From the NCBI RefSeq assembly GCF_900104795.1, contig NZ_FNTG01000001.1, forward strand, positions 434,001-498,000: a DNA stretch of 64,000 nt, in the 5' to 3' direction. Below, one piece after another: positions 43,882 to 52,759 of the stretch; within the stretch, counting starts at the first letter, position 1, and the number at the start of each line of letters is the position of its first letter. The translations under genes were made by a program, and so were the position numbers. The DNA comes from Burkholderia sp. WP9 (GTDB lineage Bacteria > Pseudomonadota > Gammaproteobacteria > Burkholderiales > Burkholderiaceae). The notes under the pieces are model-generated. The model did no database searches. It had not been told where the DNA came from and saw nothing but the letters and a program-made list of their open reading frames with translations.

Positions 43882-44079
43882 CTAGTGCCTGTCTTGCGAG
43901 ATTCCGCGCAGATTTTCGCGGACGCGTTTAGCGACGAGAACCGTCAGATAATCCAGCACGCGCGCCCCGTCACTGTATTGGGCCCACGTCTCAGCGTACA
44001 TCCTCGATACGGTCTCGGTCGGGGTGTTGGTGTCAGATGCAATTGCCTTGACGACGTCGTCAAAGTTGAGGTCGGCCAT
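43882..44079 (-). CDS. DUF3562-domain protein
   Basis: This 65-aa protein begins MADLNFDDVVKAIASDTNTP at 44079 after AGGAG. The helical pattern with TVSRMYAETWAQYSDGARVLDYL and VLVAKRVRENLR matches the small DUF3562 family common in Burkholderia. Its function is unknown. It is a single gene between two rightward genes. Confidence 0.82.
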   Translation of the reverse strand: MADLNFDDVVKAIASDTNTPTETVSRMYAETWAQYSDGARVLDYLTVLVAKRVRENLRGISQDRH

Positions 44080-44481
44080 TACGTGCTCCTGGCGTTCAAA
44101 GAGAGGGATGCAAGCCAGCGGGAAGTCGATTAGACGACGTTGCCGGCCTGCGCGCAAATTGAATCGGCCTATGGTTGACGCATGTCAGTTGTCGTCGACT
44201 TGTCTGAACATACTGAGCAATCTTCCAGTACGCGGTGTGCCTACTCCATAGTAAAAAAGTCATCCGGGCCTGATCCTCGCCCGCGTATAGCGCGCGTCAC
44301 ACAAAAGCTGTCCTATCAACGACTTGTCGAGCTTGCCCATGTGTTGTCCACAGCCTTGCGAACAGACTCTGTGGACAGTTTTCGGCTCGTGCGGCGCGTC
44401 GGGACCATTCATCCTGCTGCCAGGAAAGATTCCTTAAACGGTATATACTGTTTATATCGTTTGTTAAATCTGGAGTTGACC
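44080..44481. promoter_or_regulatory. 402-base intergenic region with two dyads
   Basis: TGTCCACAG (44345-44353) and CTGTGGACA (44369-44377) are perfect 9-bp arms; the first reads TTGTCCACA with its flank, one base off a DnaA box. AAACGGTATA (44436-44445) and TATATCGTTT (44453-44462) form a second dyad with one mismatch, 20 bases before the next start and overlapping AT-rich promoter-like DNA. No ORF with a ribosome site was seen. Confidence 0.5.
44436..44462 (+). promoter_or_regulatory. Candidate autoregulatory operator of the RHH-like gene
   Basis: AAACGGTATA and TATATCGTTT are inverted with nine of ten bases matching, around TACTGTT. The site ends 19 bases before ATG 44482 and contains TATACT and TATAT elements usable as -10 boxes. 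The placement suits repression by the encoded DNA-binding-like protein. Confidence 0.5.
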
Positions 44482-44922
44482 ATGATTGAACCCCGCGTCA
44501 GGAAGGCGACGAAGAAGGCCTCTCACTTTCCGAAGCATGCCAATGGCCATGCGCTACCCGAGGAGAGGCAGGCGGAAGCGCCGGAAGCGGTAGCCGCCGA
44601 TACTCGGGCTGCTCCGACAAAGGCGAAGAAACAAAAGCGTGTGGTGCCGCAGGAAGCCACACCAATCGAGATAGCCGTAGAGGAAAAAGCGCAGCGTCAA
44701 AAGAAGGAGAAGGTCGTACGTGACAGCTTCACAATGCCGAAGTCCGACTATGAAAAAATTGCGGCACTGAAACAGAAGTGTCTGGGCGCGGGCGTGTCGG
44801 TGAAGAAGAGTGAGCTTCTGCGAGCGGGCTTGGTTCTGCTCGAGACGGCATCAATGAAACGCCTGCTTGAGGCGATTTCGGCTGTCGAAACAGTCAAAAC
44901 CGGTAGGCCCGCAAAATCGTAA
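44482..44922 (+). CDS. Basic protein with RHH-like C-terminal domain
   Basis: This is a 146-aa protein. Residues 1-75 are rich in Lys, Ala and Glu (KKASHFPKHANGHALPEE, KAKKQKR), like histone-H1-type tails. Residues 80-140 read VRDSFTMPKSDYEKIAALKQ then VSVKKSELLRAGLVLLETAS, a strand plus two helices in the manner of a ribbon-helix-helix domain. GGAG lies six bases before ATG. A DNA-binding or nucleoid role is likely but unproven. A dyad sits just upstream. A PhoU homologue follows 68 bases later. Confidence 0.7.
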   Translation: MIEPRVRKATKKASHFPKHANGHALPEERQAEAPEAVAADTRAAPTKAKKQKRVVPQEATPIEIAVEEKAQRQKKEKVVRDSFTMPKSDYEKIAALKQKCLGAGVSVKKSELLRAGLVLLETASMKRLLEAISAVETVKTGRPAKS

Positions 44923-44990
44923 CGCGGCGCTTGCTGTGCTGCGGGCAACCCTCGCCGGCACAGCATGTGCCACTCCTAGTCGAGCAGATC

Positions 44991-45698
44991 ATGCCAGACA
45001 AGCATCTTTCAAGCAGGTTTGATACCGAACTCGCTCGGGTCTCCACGAAGCTGCTCGAAATGGGCGGGCTGGTCGAGTCACAGATAGCGTGCGTGCTGGA
45101 AGCGCTGAAATCGTTCGATCTGGCGCTTATCGAGCATGTTGGCGATGCTGAACGCCGGCTCAATCTCATGGAAATAGAGATCGACGACGAAGTGGTCAAC
45201 GTGATTGCCCGCCGGCAGCCGGCAGCCTCCGACTTGCGCCTTCTGATGGCGACGTTGAAGTGCGCGGCCAACCTCGAGCGTGTTGGCGACGAGGCACGCA
45301 AGATAGCGAAGCGAACTCGCCGCGTCGCCGTGGATGCGGGCGCGTGGAAACTCAATATCGCTGAAATCAAGACTTCTGGGGAAATGGCCACGCAGATGCT
45401 TCGCAGAGCGCTAAACGCATTTGCGCGCATGGATGCAACGGCGGCCGCACAGATTGTCCGCGACGACGAAGCCATCGACGCCGAATTTCGGGCCGGCGTA
45501 GTCAAGCTTGTCACCTCCATGAAGGAAGACCCCCGGACAGTCCGGATTGGGCTCGACTACCTGTTGATTGCGAAATCCATCGAGCGTATCGGCGACCATG
45601 CCACCAACATCGCGGAATCCGTCGTCTATGTCGTTCGGGGTACCGACATTCGCCACGAGCATAGGAAGCAGCGTGGGCACGAAATCTACGGCAGATAA
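44991..45698 (+). CDS. PhoU-family phosphate-signalling regulator
   Basis: This 235-aa all-helical protein has two PhoU repeats, each with an acidic metal-binding helix: NLERVGDEARKIAKR in the first and SIERIGDHATNIAESVVY in the second. PhoU links the Pst transporter to the PhoR kinase and shuts off the Pho response in high phosphate. No pst or phoB/R gene is nearby, so this is probably a second, stand-alone copy. It starts at ATG 44991 (MPDKHLSSRFDTEL). Confidence 0.9.
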   Translation: MPDKHLSSRFDTELARVSTKLLEMGGLVESQIACVLEALKSFDLALIEHVGDAERRLNLMEIEIDDEVVNVIARRQPAASDLRLLMATLKCAANLERVGDEARKIAKRTRRVAVDAGAWKLNIAEIKTSGEMATQMLRRALNAFARMDATAAAQIVRDDEAIDAEFRAGVVKLVTSMKEDPRTVRIGLDYLLIAKSIERIGDHATNIAESVVYVVRGTDIRHEHRKQRGHEIYGR

Positions 45699-45786
45699 GG
45701 CGGAGATGCTGATAGTCGGGCTGGATTCAACCATCATGCGTTTGCTCGACAATTCAATCTGGCTGTCGGGTTATGCCTTAGATGCC

Positions 45787-47043
45787 TCAGGCATCCTCAA
45801 CATACTCCACAGCGGGCGCGACCGTCTCATGCTCCGGCGCACTGCTGCTCAAAGGAGTAATTGCGTTCGCGTAGCGTCGCGTGCCCACTAGCGCTGTGAT
45901 CCCGTGGGCAAAAATGCTGATCAGCACGGTCGCCATGACGGCTTGTTTGATAATGGATTCGGCCGGCAGATTCAATTCTCCTTCGAGATAAACCAGTGCA
46001 AGGACGATCGACGCAAGCCCCCTCGGACCGAACCAACCCATGAACAAGACGGTCGGACGGCTGAGGTGCGTGCCTATCAGCGCAATCGCTACCGGCACCA
46101 TGCGAATCAATGTCAGGCTCAGTACGCCGTAGATCACCACGACGAGACTGAAGTGCGCCCACACCCGGCTAACGACCAGACCGAAGAGAAAGAATACGAA
46201 CAGGTTGAAGAGTTGGCCCCAGTCTTCTGCGAACTCGACGCTATGTTTGCCAACCTCGTTAAAGCCCACTTGAGTGGCGAGTCCTGCCACGAAAGCCGCG
46301 ATGAACATACTCGCGCCGACGGCGTCCGAAGCCAGCACGCAAGCGAGTGGCAGCGTCACCACACCGAGTTGGGCCAGCGGCTCGGCCATCCACTTCTTGC
46401 GGCGCGAAAGGCCTAGCAGCCAGCCACCTAGAAGCCCGATAACGAGTCCATCAAGCGCTCCGTAGCCGAGCTGCTCAACGACAAATCTGACGAACACGGC
46501 GCCGCCAGTGTGGTTCTCTTGTGCCACCGCCAGTGCAATGAAAAACATCATGAAGGGGACTGCGAGCCCGTCATTGAGCCCTGCCTCGACATTCAGCGCC
46601 TGACGGATCCGTTGTGGCACCAGCTCGCTGTTGACGATCACCTGACCAAGCCCGGCATCGGTCGGTGCGAGAATCGCGCCGAGAATGCCGGCCTCCCACC
46701 AGGAAATCGTTCGGAAAACGACCATGGCGCATAGTGCGCCGAGCACGATCGTTAGCAGCATGCCGATGCTCAGTAGGCGGACTGGCAGGTTCGTATGGCC
46801 CTTCAACATCCCCGGGCTGACGCGTGAGGCGTCCGTGAAGAGCGTCATGACAAGCCCCAGCTCCGCAACGAGGAGCAAGCCTTTACGGTCGAGCACTAGC
46901 TCGGTTGCTGCTTCAGGAAAAATCGCGAGCAGGGCGCCGGCTGCGGTGAACAGGATCGGTGCGGTGATAGCCGTACTCTCCAGTCTTCGCGACACCAGAC
47001 TGTAAAGGAACACGAGCGAAATGAACGCGGCGATCAGTAACAT
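45787..47043 (-). CDS. CPA1-family cation:proton antiporter
   Basis: This 418-aa inner membrane protein has about 12 helices. The exchanger core is visible: GILGAILAPTDAGLGQVIVN (TD motif) and VEAGLNDGLAVPFMMFF (ND motif), plus FMGWFGPRGLASIVLAL. The pattern matches NhaP-type Na+(K+)/H+ antiporters. It has no C-terminal regulatory domain, only a short acidic tail. It converges on the PhoU gene with 88 bases between them. Confidence 0.92.
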   Translation of the reverse strand: MLLIAAFISLVFLYSLVSRRLESTAITAPILFTAAGALLAIFPEAATELVLDRKGLLLVAELGLVMTLFTDASRVSPGMLKGHTNLPVRLLSIGMLLTIVLGALCAMVVFRTISWWEAGILGAILAPTDAGLGQVIVNSELVPQRIRQALNVEAGLNDGLAVPFMMFFIALAVAQENHTGGAVFVRFVVEQLGYGALDGLVIGLLGGWLLGLSRRKKWMAEPLAQLGVVTLPLACVLASDAVGASMFIAAFVAGLATQVGFNEVGKHSVEFAEDWGQLFNLFVFFLFGLVVSRVWAHFSLVVVIYGVLSLTLIRMVPVAIALIGTHLSRPTVLFMGWFGPRGLASIVLALVYLEGELNLPAESIIKQAVMATVLISIFAHGITALVGTRRYANAITPLSSSAPEHETVAPAVEYVEDA

Positions 47044-47462
47044 TGGCCAATCCTTCGAATACCCGATGATGTGCCGCCATCCGGGTTTCGCGTTTCAAAC
47101 ATGGTGTATTCGTCGGCAGGAAGCGCACCCGCTGTCGCTGCATCGCTGCATGGACGGGCGACGCAATCCCATCCTGTGTATAAGCCTAGGCAGCTTACGC
47201 CGCAGTTATTTGCCAGAGATCAAGGAATGCGCGGTAGTGCGTAGAGAGCAGCGACTTGTAGCCGGCGTCCTGGGGTTGACCTGATGGCGTGTTGCGTCCC
47301 GCCTCCATGCAATCGCAACCGAGTTTTCCTGGCCAGCAGCGAGGCGCCTCGCTTTCTTAATGCCTTTCCGTCACTTCCATATCGATAGAAATTGGAAGGC
47401 CGCGCGCGCGGGCAGGGTTAGCATGGGCGTTTTGCTCTTCCGCCTTCCCGCATATCAAAGCG
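47044..47462. other. 419-base intergenic region
   Basis: This region lies between the divergent antiporter and LLM monooxygenase genes. It holds a perfect 16-bp palindrome AGCGAGGCGCCTCGCT (47338-47353) and a dyad CTTCCA/TGGAAG (47374-47379, 47393-47398) about 65 bases before the monooxygenase start. I see no coding frame with a ribosome site. The dyad is a candidate regulator site for the sulfur gene. Confidence 0.4.
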
Positions 47463-48524
47463 ATGTCAGTCAAACTTCCACGCTTCGGCGTTTGGGCGCT
47501 CGTGCACGGTAGCCGTGCCGCGTTGCAGGATCCAGCCGAACCTTATGATGCTTCATGGGAACGCAACAAGGCTCTTGTACTCGAGGCCGAGCGGCTCGGC
47601 TACGACTCGGTGCTCGTCGCTCAACACACGGTCAATCCGCATGATCCTTCGCTCGACCAGCTCGAGGCATGGACCGCGTCTGCTGCATTGGCGGCGCTCA
47701 CGTCGCGCATCGAGATCATCACGGCGATCAAGCCTTATCTCTATCATCCGGTCGTGCTCGCGAAGATGGCTCAGCAGATCGAGCACATCAGCGGCGGGCG
47801 CTTTGCGATCAACCTGGTGAACGCGTGGAATCGTCCAGAGCTGGAACGTGCCGGCATTGGCTTTCCAGAGCACGATGAACGCTACGCGTACGGCCGCGAA
47901 TGGATCGAGGTCGTGGCGGCGCTGTTGCGCGGCGAAGTCGTGAATCATCACGGCGACAACTTTCGTATCGACGAATATCAGTTGCGTCCCGCTGATCCGT
48001 TTCGCGCGCGTCCGCGCATCTATGTCGGCGGCGAGTCGGAGCCGGCGCGCGAACTGGTGGCGGCGCACGGCGACGTGTGGTTCATCAACGGTCAGCCGCA
48101 CGACGAGGTCGCGCGTCTGATCGCCGATGTATCCGCCCGTCCGCGTCCCGCCGCGCAGGCTGCATTGCGTTTCGGTCTGTCGGCCTTCGTGATCGCACGC
48201 GAGACACAGGCGCAGGCAGAGGCGCATCTCGCGCATCTGTTCGCGCTGGCCGAGTTGGACAAGCCGCTGCGCGAGCGGCAGAAAGCCAATATCGATCCGA
48301 AAGCGGTGATGCACCAGACCTTCGCGCAATCGCCGCGTGTCGGCTCGAATGGCGGCACGGCCGCGGGGCTGGTCGGCGATTACGACACCGTCGCGCAGCG
48401 CGTTGCCGCGTTTCACCGCGCGGGCATCGAACTCTTCATGCTGCAGTTCCAGCCTTTCGAAGCCGACATGCGCAGCTTTGCGGAAGAGGTCGTGCCGCGC
48501 GTTCACCGGCTTCTTTCGAGCTGA
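47463..48524 (+). CDS. LLM-class FMN-dependent monooxygenase (SfnG/SsuD-like)
   Basis: This 353-aa protein has the bacterial luciferase-like TIM-barrel fold: FGVWALVHGSR at the start, YDSVLVAQHTVNPHDPSLDQ, and HISGGRFAINLVNAWNRPEL with the flavin-binding region, then IYVGGESEPARELVAAHGD. It resembles dimethylsulfone and alkanesulfonate monooxygenases that use FMNH2 to release sulfite from organosulfur compounds. No flavin reductase gene is adjacent. It converges on the SfnB-like gene of the leftward sulfur operon. Confidence 0.9.
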   Translation: MSVKLPRFGVWALVHGSRAALQDPAEPYDASWERNKALVLEAERLGYDSVLVAQHTVNPHDPSLDQLEAWTASAALAALTSRIEIITAIKPYLYHPVVLAKMAQQIEHISGGRFAINLVNAWNRPELERAGIGFPEHDERYAYGREWIEVVAALLRGEVVNHHGDNFRIDEYQLRPADPFRARPRIYVGGESEPARELVAAHGDVWFINGQPHDEVARLIADVSARPRPAAQAALRFGLSAFVIARETQAQAEAHLAHLFALAELDKPLRERQKANIDPKAVMHQTFAQSPRVGSNGGTAAGLVGDYDTVAQRVAAFHRAGIELFMLQFQPFEADMRSFAEEVVPRVHRLLSS

Positions 48525-48536
48525 GCGCAACCGTTT

Positions 48537-48565
48537 CCGGATCGTGCGCGACGCGGGCGATCCGG
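48537..48565. terminator. Hairpin between convergent sulfur genes
   Basis: CCGGATCG (48537-48544) and CGATCCGG (48558-48565) are perfect 8-bp arms around 13 bases. It lies in the 48-base gap between the convergent LLM and SfnB-like genes and can serve both. Confidence 0.55.
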
Positions 48566-48572
48566 TGTGCGA

Positions 48573-49787
48573 TCAGAAGAACGCGCCGGTGGGCGGAAGC
48601 TGTCCGGTCAAGAGGTTCTGCCCAAGCAACCGCTCCTTGTATAGGCGCGGATTGTGCGAAGCAATCACCTTGATGTTGCGCCAATGCCGGTCCAGCGCGC
48701 CCACGCGAGATACCACCGAGCCCGACCCGAGGTCGATCAGCCAACTGGCGATCTGCGGGGCGAGATCGTCGATCACGACCTTGGCTTCCGCCGCCGAGAG
48801 CGTTGCGGCGAGCGTGGTGTCATATTCGTCGGCTGTGCCATAGCTGTCCCAGGTGCGCTGAAGCGCCGCTACGGCACGATCGGCGGTTGCCTCGACGCTG
48901 GCGGCGTAGGCGCGAATCCGGCCAAGCAGCGTTTGCAGTACCGGCTCGTCGCTGGGATGCGCCGCGTCGCCGTGATAGAAGTTGCGCCCGCGTGCGCGCA
49001 ACACCTCGACGGCGTCCAACGCGACCCGCCGCACGATGCCTGCAATGCTGTTGGTCAGATAGACCTGATGAAAGGTGTAGCCCCACGGCGCCGCTTCTTC
49101 GCCTCGCGGTGGGTCTGTCGGATAGACATGCGCCGCGGGCACCGTCACGGCATGAAACTTCGCCGTGCCCGAGCCCGTCAGGCGCTGACCAAATCCCTGC
49201 CAGTCGTCGTCGTTGCCGACACCCTGGCCACGGTCGAGCACGTATTGCACGGTTCGGCCCTCACGGCTTTCCACCGCGAGTCCAACAAATGCGTCGTTGT
49301 AGAGGTTGCCGGTCGCGTAGACCTTCTCGCCAGAGCCGATATACGCGCGGCGCGCTTCGTCCCATTCGAGCCGGCTCAGCACCTGGCTCGGACGCGCGCC
49401 CGCCGCCACGGCGTCGCTGTCGGTGAAGCTGAGGCCAACGGTTTTGTTCTTGCCGGTCAGATCGAGAACGTGTGCATGGAACGGGTGATCCCGGCGTCTG
49501 AGCGCCGCTTCGACTTGCCACAGATGATTGCGGAACGCGTGAGCAATGTTCGAATCCGCTGCCGCAACGTCGCGCGCCACGATGAAAAGTTCGCTCAACG
49601 ACACACCGCGGCCGCCGGCCTCCGCTGGCAGGCGCAGCGCGCCGAAGCCGAGCGCCTTGAGTGTCGCGATCTCCTCATGCGGCAAACGGTGATTGCGTTC
49701 CCGCTCGACCGCGGTCGCTGCGATATGGGTTAGCGCATCGGCGAAACCGAGTGTGGCGGACAAGGGTGAGACGAGCCTGGTTGCCAT
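48573..49787 (-). CDS. SfnB/DszC-like acyl-CoA dehydrogenase-fold flavoprotein
   Basis: This 404-aa protein has the acyl-CoA dehydrogenase fold with LPHEEIATLKALGFGALRLP at the N-terminal helical domain, GLSFTDSDAVAAG in the middle and a C-terminal helix bundle. It is closest in form to SfnB and dibenzothiophene monooxygenase DszC, reduced-flavin oxygenases of sulfur acquisition, rather than to true acyl-CoA dehydrogenases. It is the last gene of the operon, 11 bases after the binding protein. Confidence 0.88.
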   Translation of the reverse strand: MATRLVSPLSATLGFADALTHIAATAVERERNHRLPHEEIATLKALGFGALRLPAEAGGRGVSLSELFIVARDVAAADSNIAHAFRNHLWQVEAALRRRDHPFHAHVLDLTGKNKTVGLSFTDSDAVAAGARPSQVLSRLEWDEARRAYIGSGEKVYATGNLYNDAFVGLAVESREGRTVQYVLDRGQGVGNDDDWQGFGQRLTGSGTAKFHAVTVPAAHVYPTDPPRGEEAAPWGYTFHQVYLTNSIAGIVRRVALDAVEVLRARGRNFYHGDAAHPSDEPVLQTLLGRIRAYAASVEATADRAVAALQRTWDSYGTADEYDTTLAATLSAAEAKVVIDDLAPQIASWLIDLGSGSVVSRVGALDRHWRNIKVIASHNPRLYKERLLGQNLLTGQLPPTGAFF

Positions 49788-49798
49788 CGTATGTCCTA

Positions 49799-50803
49799 TC
49801 AAACCTTCACGCTGTAGTCCGCGACCTTGATTCGCGACTTGATGATCTTGCGTTCCGCGAGCCAATCGGCGGCACGTTGGAACTGCGCGATGAACGCGGC
49901 GTCGTCCGGTTCGTGGAATTGGTTCACGCGCTTCAGGCTCGTCAGATAGTCGCGCACCTGATCCGGATATTTGGCTTCCTGCTGCACGAGCTGCTCGGAT
50001 TCTGCGGAATGCGCCGACTGCCACGCTCCTTCGACGTAGTACGCATCGATCACTGCGCGAATCAACTCGGAATTCTCTTCGGTAAATTTTCGGCGTGTCA
50101 CGAGCGAGCTGTAATCGATCAGGAAATCGAGGTCGCGTCCTTCGTTGAAAATGTCCTTCGCGTCGTTGGCATGGCGTGCGATGTCCACGGCCGGCGACCA
50201 CATCGACCACGCGTCCACTACGCCTTGCGCAAACGCCGGCGCGGCATCGGGCGGATTCAGGTAGACGAACTCGACCTTGCTGCGGTCGATGTGATGCTTC
50301 TCCAGCGCGGCAATCAACAGGAATTCGCCCAGTCCGGAACGATTGACCGCGACCTTGCGGCCCACGAGATCGGCGACCGAATTGATACCGCTCGATTTCT
50401 TCACGATGATCGCGGTCGAGCGCGGCGAATAGATGTCGAACGCGTTGAAGACGAGAGGGGAGCCGGCCAGCATCGCGGCCAGCGCCGGCGTCGTCGATCC
50501 CCAGAAGCCGAAATCCGCGCTGCCGCCGACGACCGCTTGAATCGACGGCGCATGGTTGGGGAACGGCCCGACCCATTCGACCTTGATGCCCTTTGCAGCC
50601 AGTGTCTTTTCGAACACACCGCGCTGTTTGGCGATGTCCGGCAGGGCGCCGTAGCCCCAGCCGACGCGAACCGTATCGGTGTTGCGGGTCAGCTTGCGCG
50701 GCTCGGCGGCGCGAGCCGGAAACAGTCCGCCGGCGGCGGCGCCGGCCAGCAGGCCACCCGCCGCGCGCAACAACTGGCGGCGGCTCAGTAAAGAATCGTT
50801 CAT
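49799..50803 (-). CDS. SsuA-type aliphatic sulfonate-binding protein
   Basis: This 334-aa periplasmic protein has a Tat-like leader (LLSRRQLLRAAGGLLAGAAAG). The mature part begins VRVGWGYGALPDIAKQRGVF and has VEWVGPFPNHAPSIQAVVGG and DFGFWGSTTPALAAML, typical of sulfonate, taurine and related binding proteins (SsuA/TauA). It lies between the ATPase and the SfnB-like gene, 35 bases after the ATPase. Confidence 0.92.
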   Translation of the reverse strand: MNDSLLSRRQLLRAAGGLLAGAAAGGLFPARAAEPRKLTRNTDTVRVGWGYGALPDIAKQRGVFEKTLAAKGIKVEWVGPFPNHAPSIQAVVGGSADFGFWGSTTPALAAMLAGSPLVFNAFDIYSPRSTAIIVKKSSGINSVADLVGRKVAVNRSGLGEFLLIAALEKHHIDRSKVEFVYLNPPDAAPAFAQGVVDAWSMWSPAVDIARHANDAKDIFNEGRDLDFLIDYSSLVTRRKFTEENSELIRAVIDAYYVEGAWQSAHSAESEQLVQQEAKYPDQVRDYLTSLKRVNQFHEPDDAAFIAQFQRAADWLAERKIIKSRIKVADYSVKV

Positions 50804-50838
50804 CCTTGTCAGGTCCTTGGAGTCATGCGGAAAAGCGC

Positions 50839-51582
50839 TTAGTGAGACTGAACGCCGAGCTCGTCGAGCAGGATTGGCCGCAGTGCCTGCGGCGTCTGGT
50901 TGTTGGGTTGGAAGGACGCCGCGATGCGCCCCGCGCGCATGACAAGAATCCTGTCGGCGAGCGTGAGCGCCTCGTCGACGTCATGCGTGACGAGCAGCAC
51001 GCCAGGGTGATGGCGCGCGACGAGTTCCTTGACGAGTCCGTGCATCTTGATGCGCGTGAGCGCGTCGAGCGCCGCGAACGGTTCATCGAGCAGCAGCAGC
51101 GCGGGATCGCGCACGAGGCCGCGCGCCAGCGCCACGCGTTGCGCCTGACCGCCGGAGAGATTGCGCGGCCAGTCGTCTTCCCGGCCGGAGAGCCCGACTT
51201 CGGCCAACGCACGCGCCGCTCCCGCACGGCCGATCGTCGTTTCATGACCGAGCGCGACGTTCTCCCACAGCGTCGCCCAAGGCAGCAGGCGGTGCTCCTG
51301 GAACACGACGGAAGGCCGTTCGGGCGCACGGATCTGGCCGGCGTCGGGTAGATCGAGCCCGGCCAGCGCACGCAACAGGGTGGTCTTGCCACAACCGCTT
51401 TCTCCGAGCAGCGCGACAAATTCACCTTCGCGGATATCGAGATCCAGCGCATCGATGACGACACGCGTGCCGTAGCTGCGTTGCAGACCGCGCACCGATA
51501 CGGCGAGCGGCGAGCGGTTCACCCGTTCCTCATTGAGCGCCTGAACGGCGGCATCCTGGGGCAGTGCAAGATCGAGGCTCAC
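50839..51582 (-). CDS. SsuB-type ABC transporter ATPase
   Basis: This 247-aa ATPase has Walker A GESGCGKTT, signature LSGGQAQRVALARGL and Walker B LLLLDEPFAALD. The GTG at 51582 overlaps the permease stop by GTGA and has AAAGGAG eight bases upstream, so it is preferred to an ATG at 51615 that would overlap the permease by 37 bases. It powers sulfonate uptake with the permease and binding protein around it. Confidence 0.94.
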   Translation of the reverse strand: MSLDLALPQDAAVQALNEERVNRSPLAVSVRGLQRSYGTRVVIDALDLDIREGEFVALLGESGCGKTTLLRALAGLDLPDAGQIRAPERPSVVFQEHRLLPWATLWENVALGHETTIGRAGAARALAEVGLSGREDDWPRNLSGGQAQRVALARGLVRDPALLLLDEPFAALDALTRIKMHGLVKELVARHHPGVLLVTHDVDEALTLADRILVMRAGRIAASFQPNNQTPQALRPILLDELGVQSH

Positions 51583-52418
51583 TGGCGTGCTCCTTTGGCG
51601 TAATTCGCATGCCATGAGAGGAAGCGCGCTTCGAGCAACCGCACCAGCGCGTCCGCCACGACGCCGACGATCGCGTAGATGATGATGGTCAACAGAATGA
51701 CGTTGGTCTGAAGGAATTCGCGGGCATCCATGGCCAGAAAGCCGATGCCTTTCGTTGTCGCAAGCGTTTCCGCAATGACGAGCGCGAGCCAGGCATGGGC
51801 GAGTGCGTAACGCACGCCCGTCAGGATCGACGGCATCGCGCCAGGCAGAATGATGCGCCGCACGACCGCGCTCCGGTTCAAGCCGATCACCTTCGCGAGT
51901 TCCATCAGCTTCGGATCAATCTGGCGAATGCCCAGCATGGTGTTGATGTAGATGGGGAAGAGCACGGCAAGCGCGACCAGAAAGATTTTCGCCGCCTCGC
52001 CCACGCCGAACCAGACGATGACGAGCGGCAGCATCGCCAGAAAAGGAATTGCGCGCACCATCTGGATTGAACGATCCAGCAGCGCCTGCGCAAGCGGCGA
52101 GAAGCCGACCAGAATGCCGAGCGCGAGTCCGATCGTTCCACCGATTGCAAATCCCGTAGCGGCACGCAAAAGCGACACGCCGAGGTGAATGAAGAGATCA
52201 CCGTTTCTGGCCAGATCCAACGCGCTTGCGGCTACGCTGCTCGGAGCCGGGAGAACCTGTGGCGCAATCAGTCCAATGCGCGCCGCGACTTGCCACAGCA
52301 CGAGCACGAGTGCTGGAACGGCCCACGAAAGCCACCTGTAGAGCGTGCGTTTCGAAACGCCCCGGTAAAACCGGGGCGAAGCGGCATAGCCGTTGCGTGA
52401 ATAGGTGACATCAGCCAT
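51579..52418 (-). CDS. SsuC-type ABC transporter permease
   Basis: This 279-aa protein has about six membrane helices. The EAA-like loop reads AKVIGLNRSAVVRRIILPGAMP, typical of taurine/sulfonate permeases. The start at 52418 (MADVTYSRNGYAASP) excludes a longer frame with no ribosome site. It is the first gene of the leftward operon permease, ATPase, binding protein, SfnB-like flavoprotein. Confidence 0.93.
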   Translation of the reverse strand: MADVTYSRNGYAASPRFYRGVSKRTLYRWLSWAVPALVLVLWQVAARIGLIAPQVLPAPSSVAASALDLARNGDLFIHLGVSLLRAATGFAIGGTIGLALGILVGFSPLAQALLDRSIQMVRAIPFLAMLPLVIVWFGVGEAAKIFLVALAVLFPIYINTMLGIRQIDPKLMELAKVIGLNRSAVVRRIILPGAMPSILTGVRYALAHAWLALVIAETLATTKGIGFLAMDAREFLQTNVILLTIIIYAIVGVVADALVRLLEARFLSWHANYAKGARQ

Positions 52419-52759
52419 GTCGGTTGGTCCCAGATAAGCCGTGAAAAAGGACTGCTCCGAGATGGAGCCAGTACGGGTCAACACACCTCAGGGCGGATTC
52501 ATTTTGCCCAGCGATCCGGACGGCGAATTTGTATCGGCAAAAGGCGGTGCCTCGCGAAGGCGAGTTTGTTATTAAAGGCCGATTCGCATGGCGATGACAA
52601 ACAGTTATTTATGCTTTGCTTTTCAGTTCTGAAGCATTGCTCGAGGGCGGCAATGCCTGGCGCGTGATGACGCCGTTGCCGAGGGCCCGCGCAGGTTTGC
52701 GCGGCACGGGTGTAAGTGGCGGAAGGTTGGCGTTTCTAGCCGGCGTGTGCGGTTTTTCG
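52419..52759. promoter_or_regulatory. 341-base intergenic region upstream of the sulfur operon
   Basis: It should carry the leftward promoter of the sulfonate operon. The only clear structure is CTCGC-GAAG-GCGAG at 52551-52564, a small perfect hairpin followed on the + strand by TTTGTTATT. The part around 52565-52620 is AT-rich. No coding frame with a ribosome site was seen. Confidence 0.4.
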
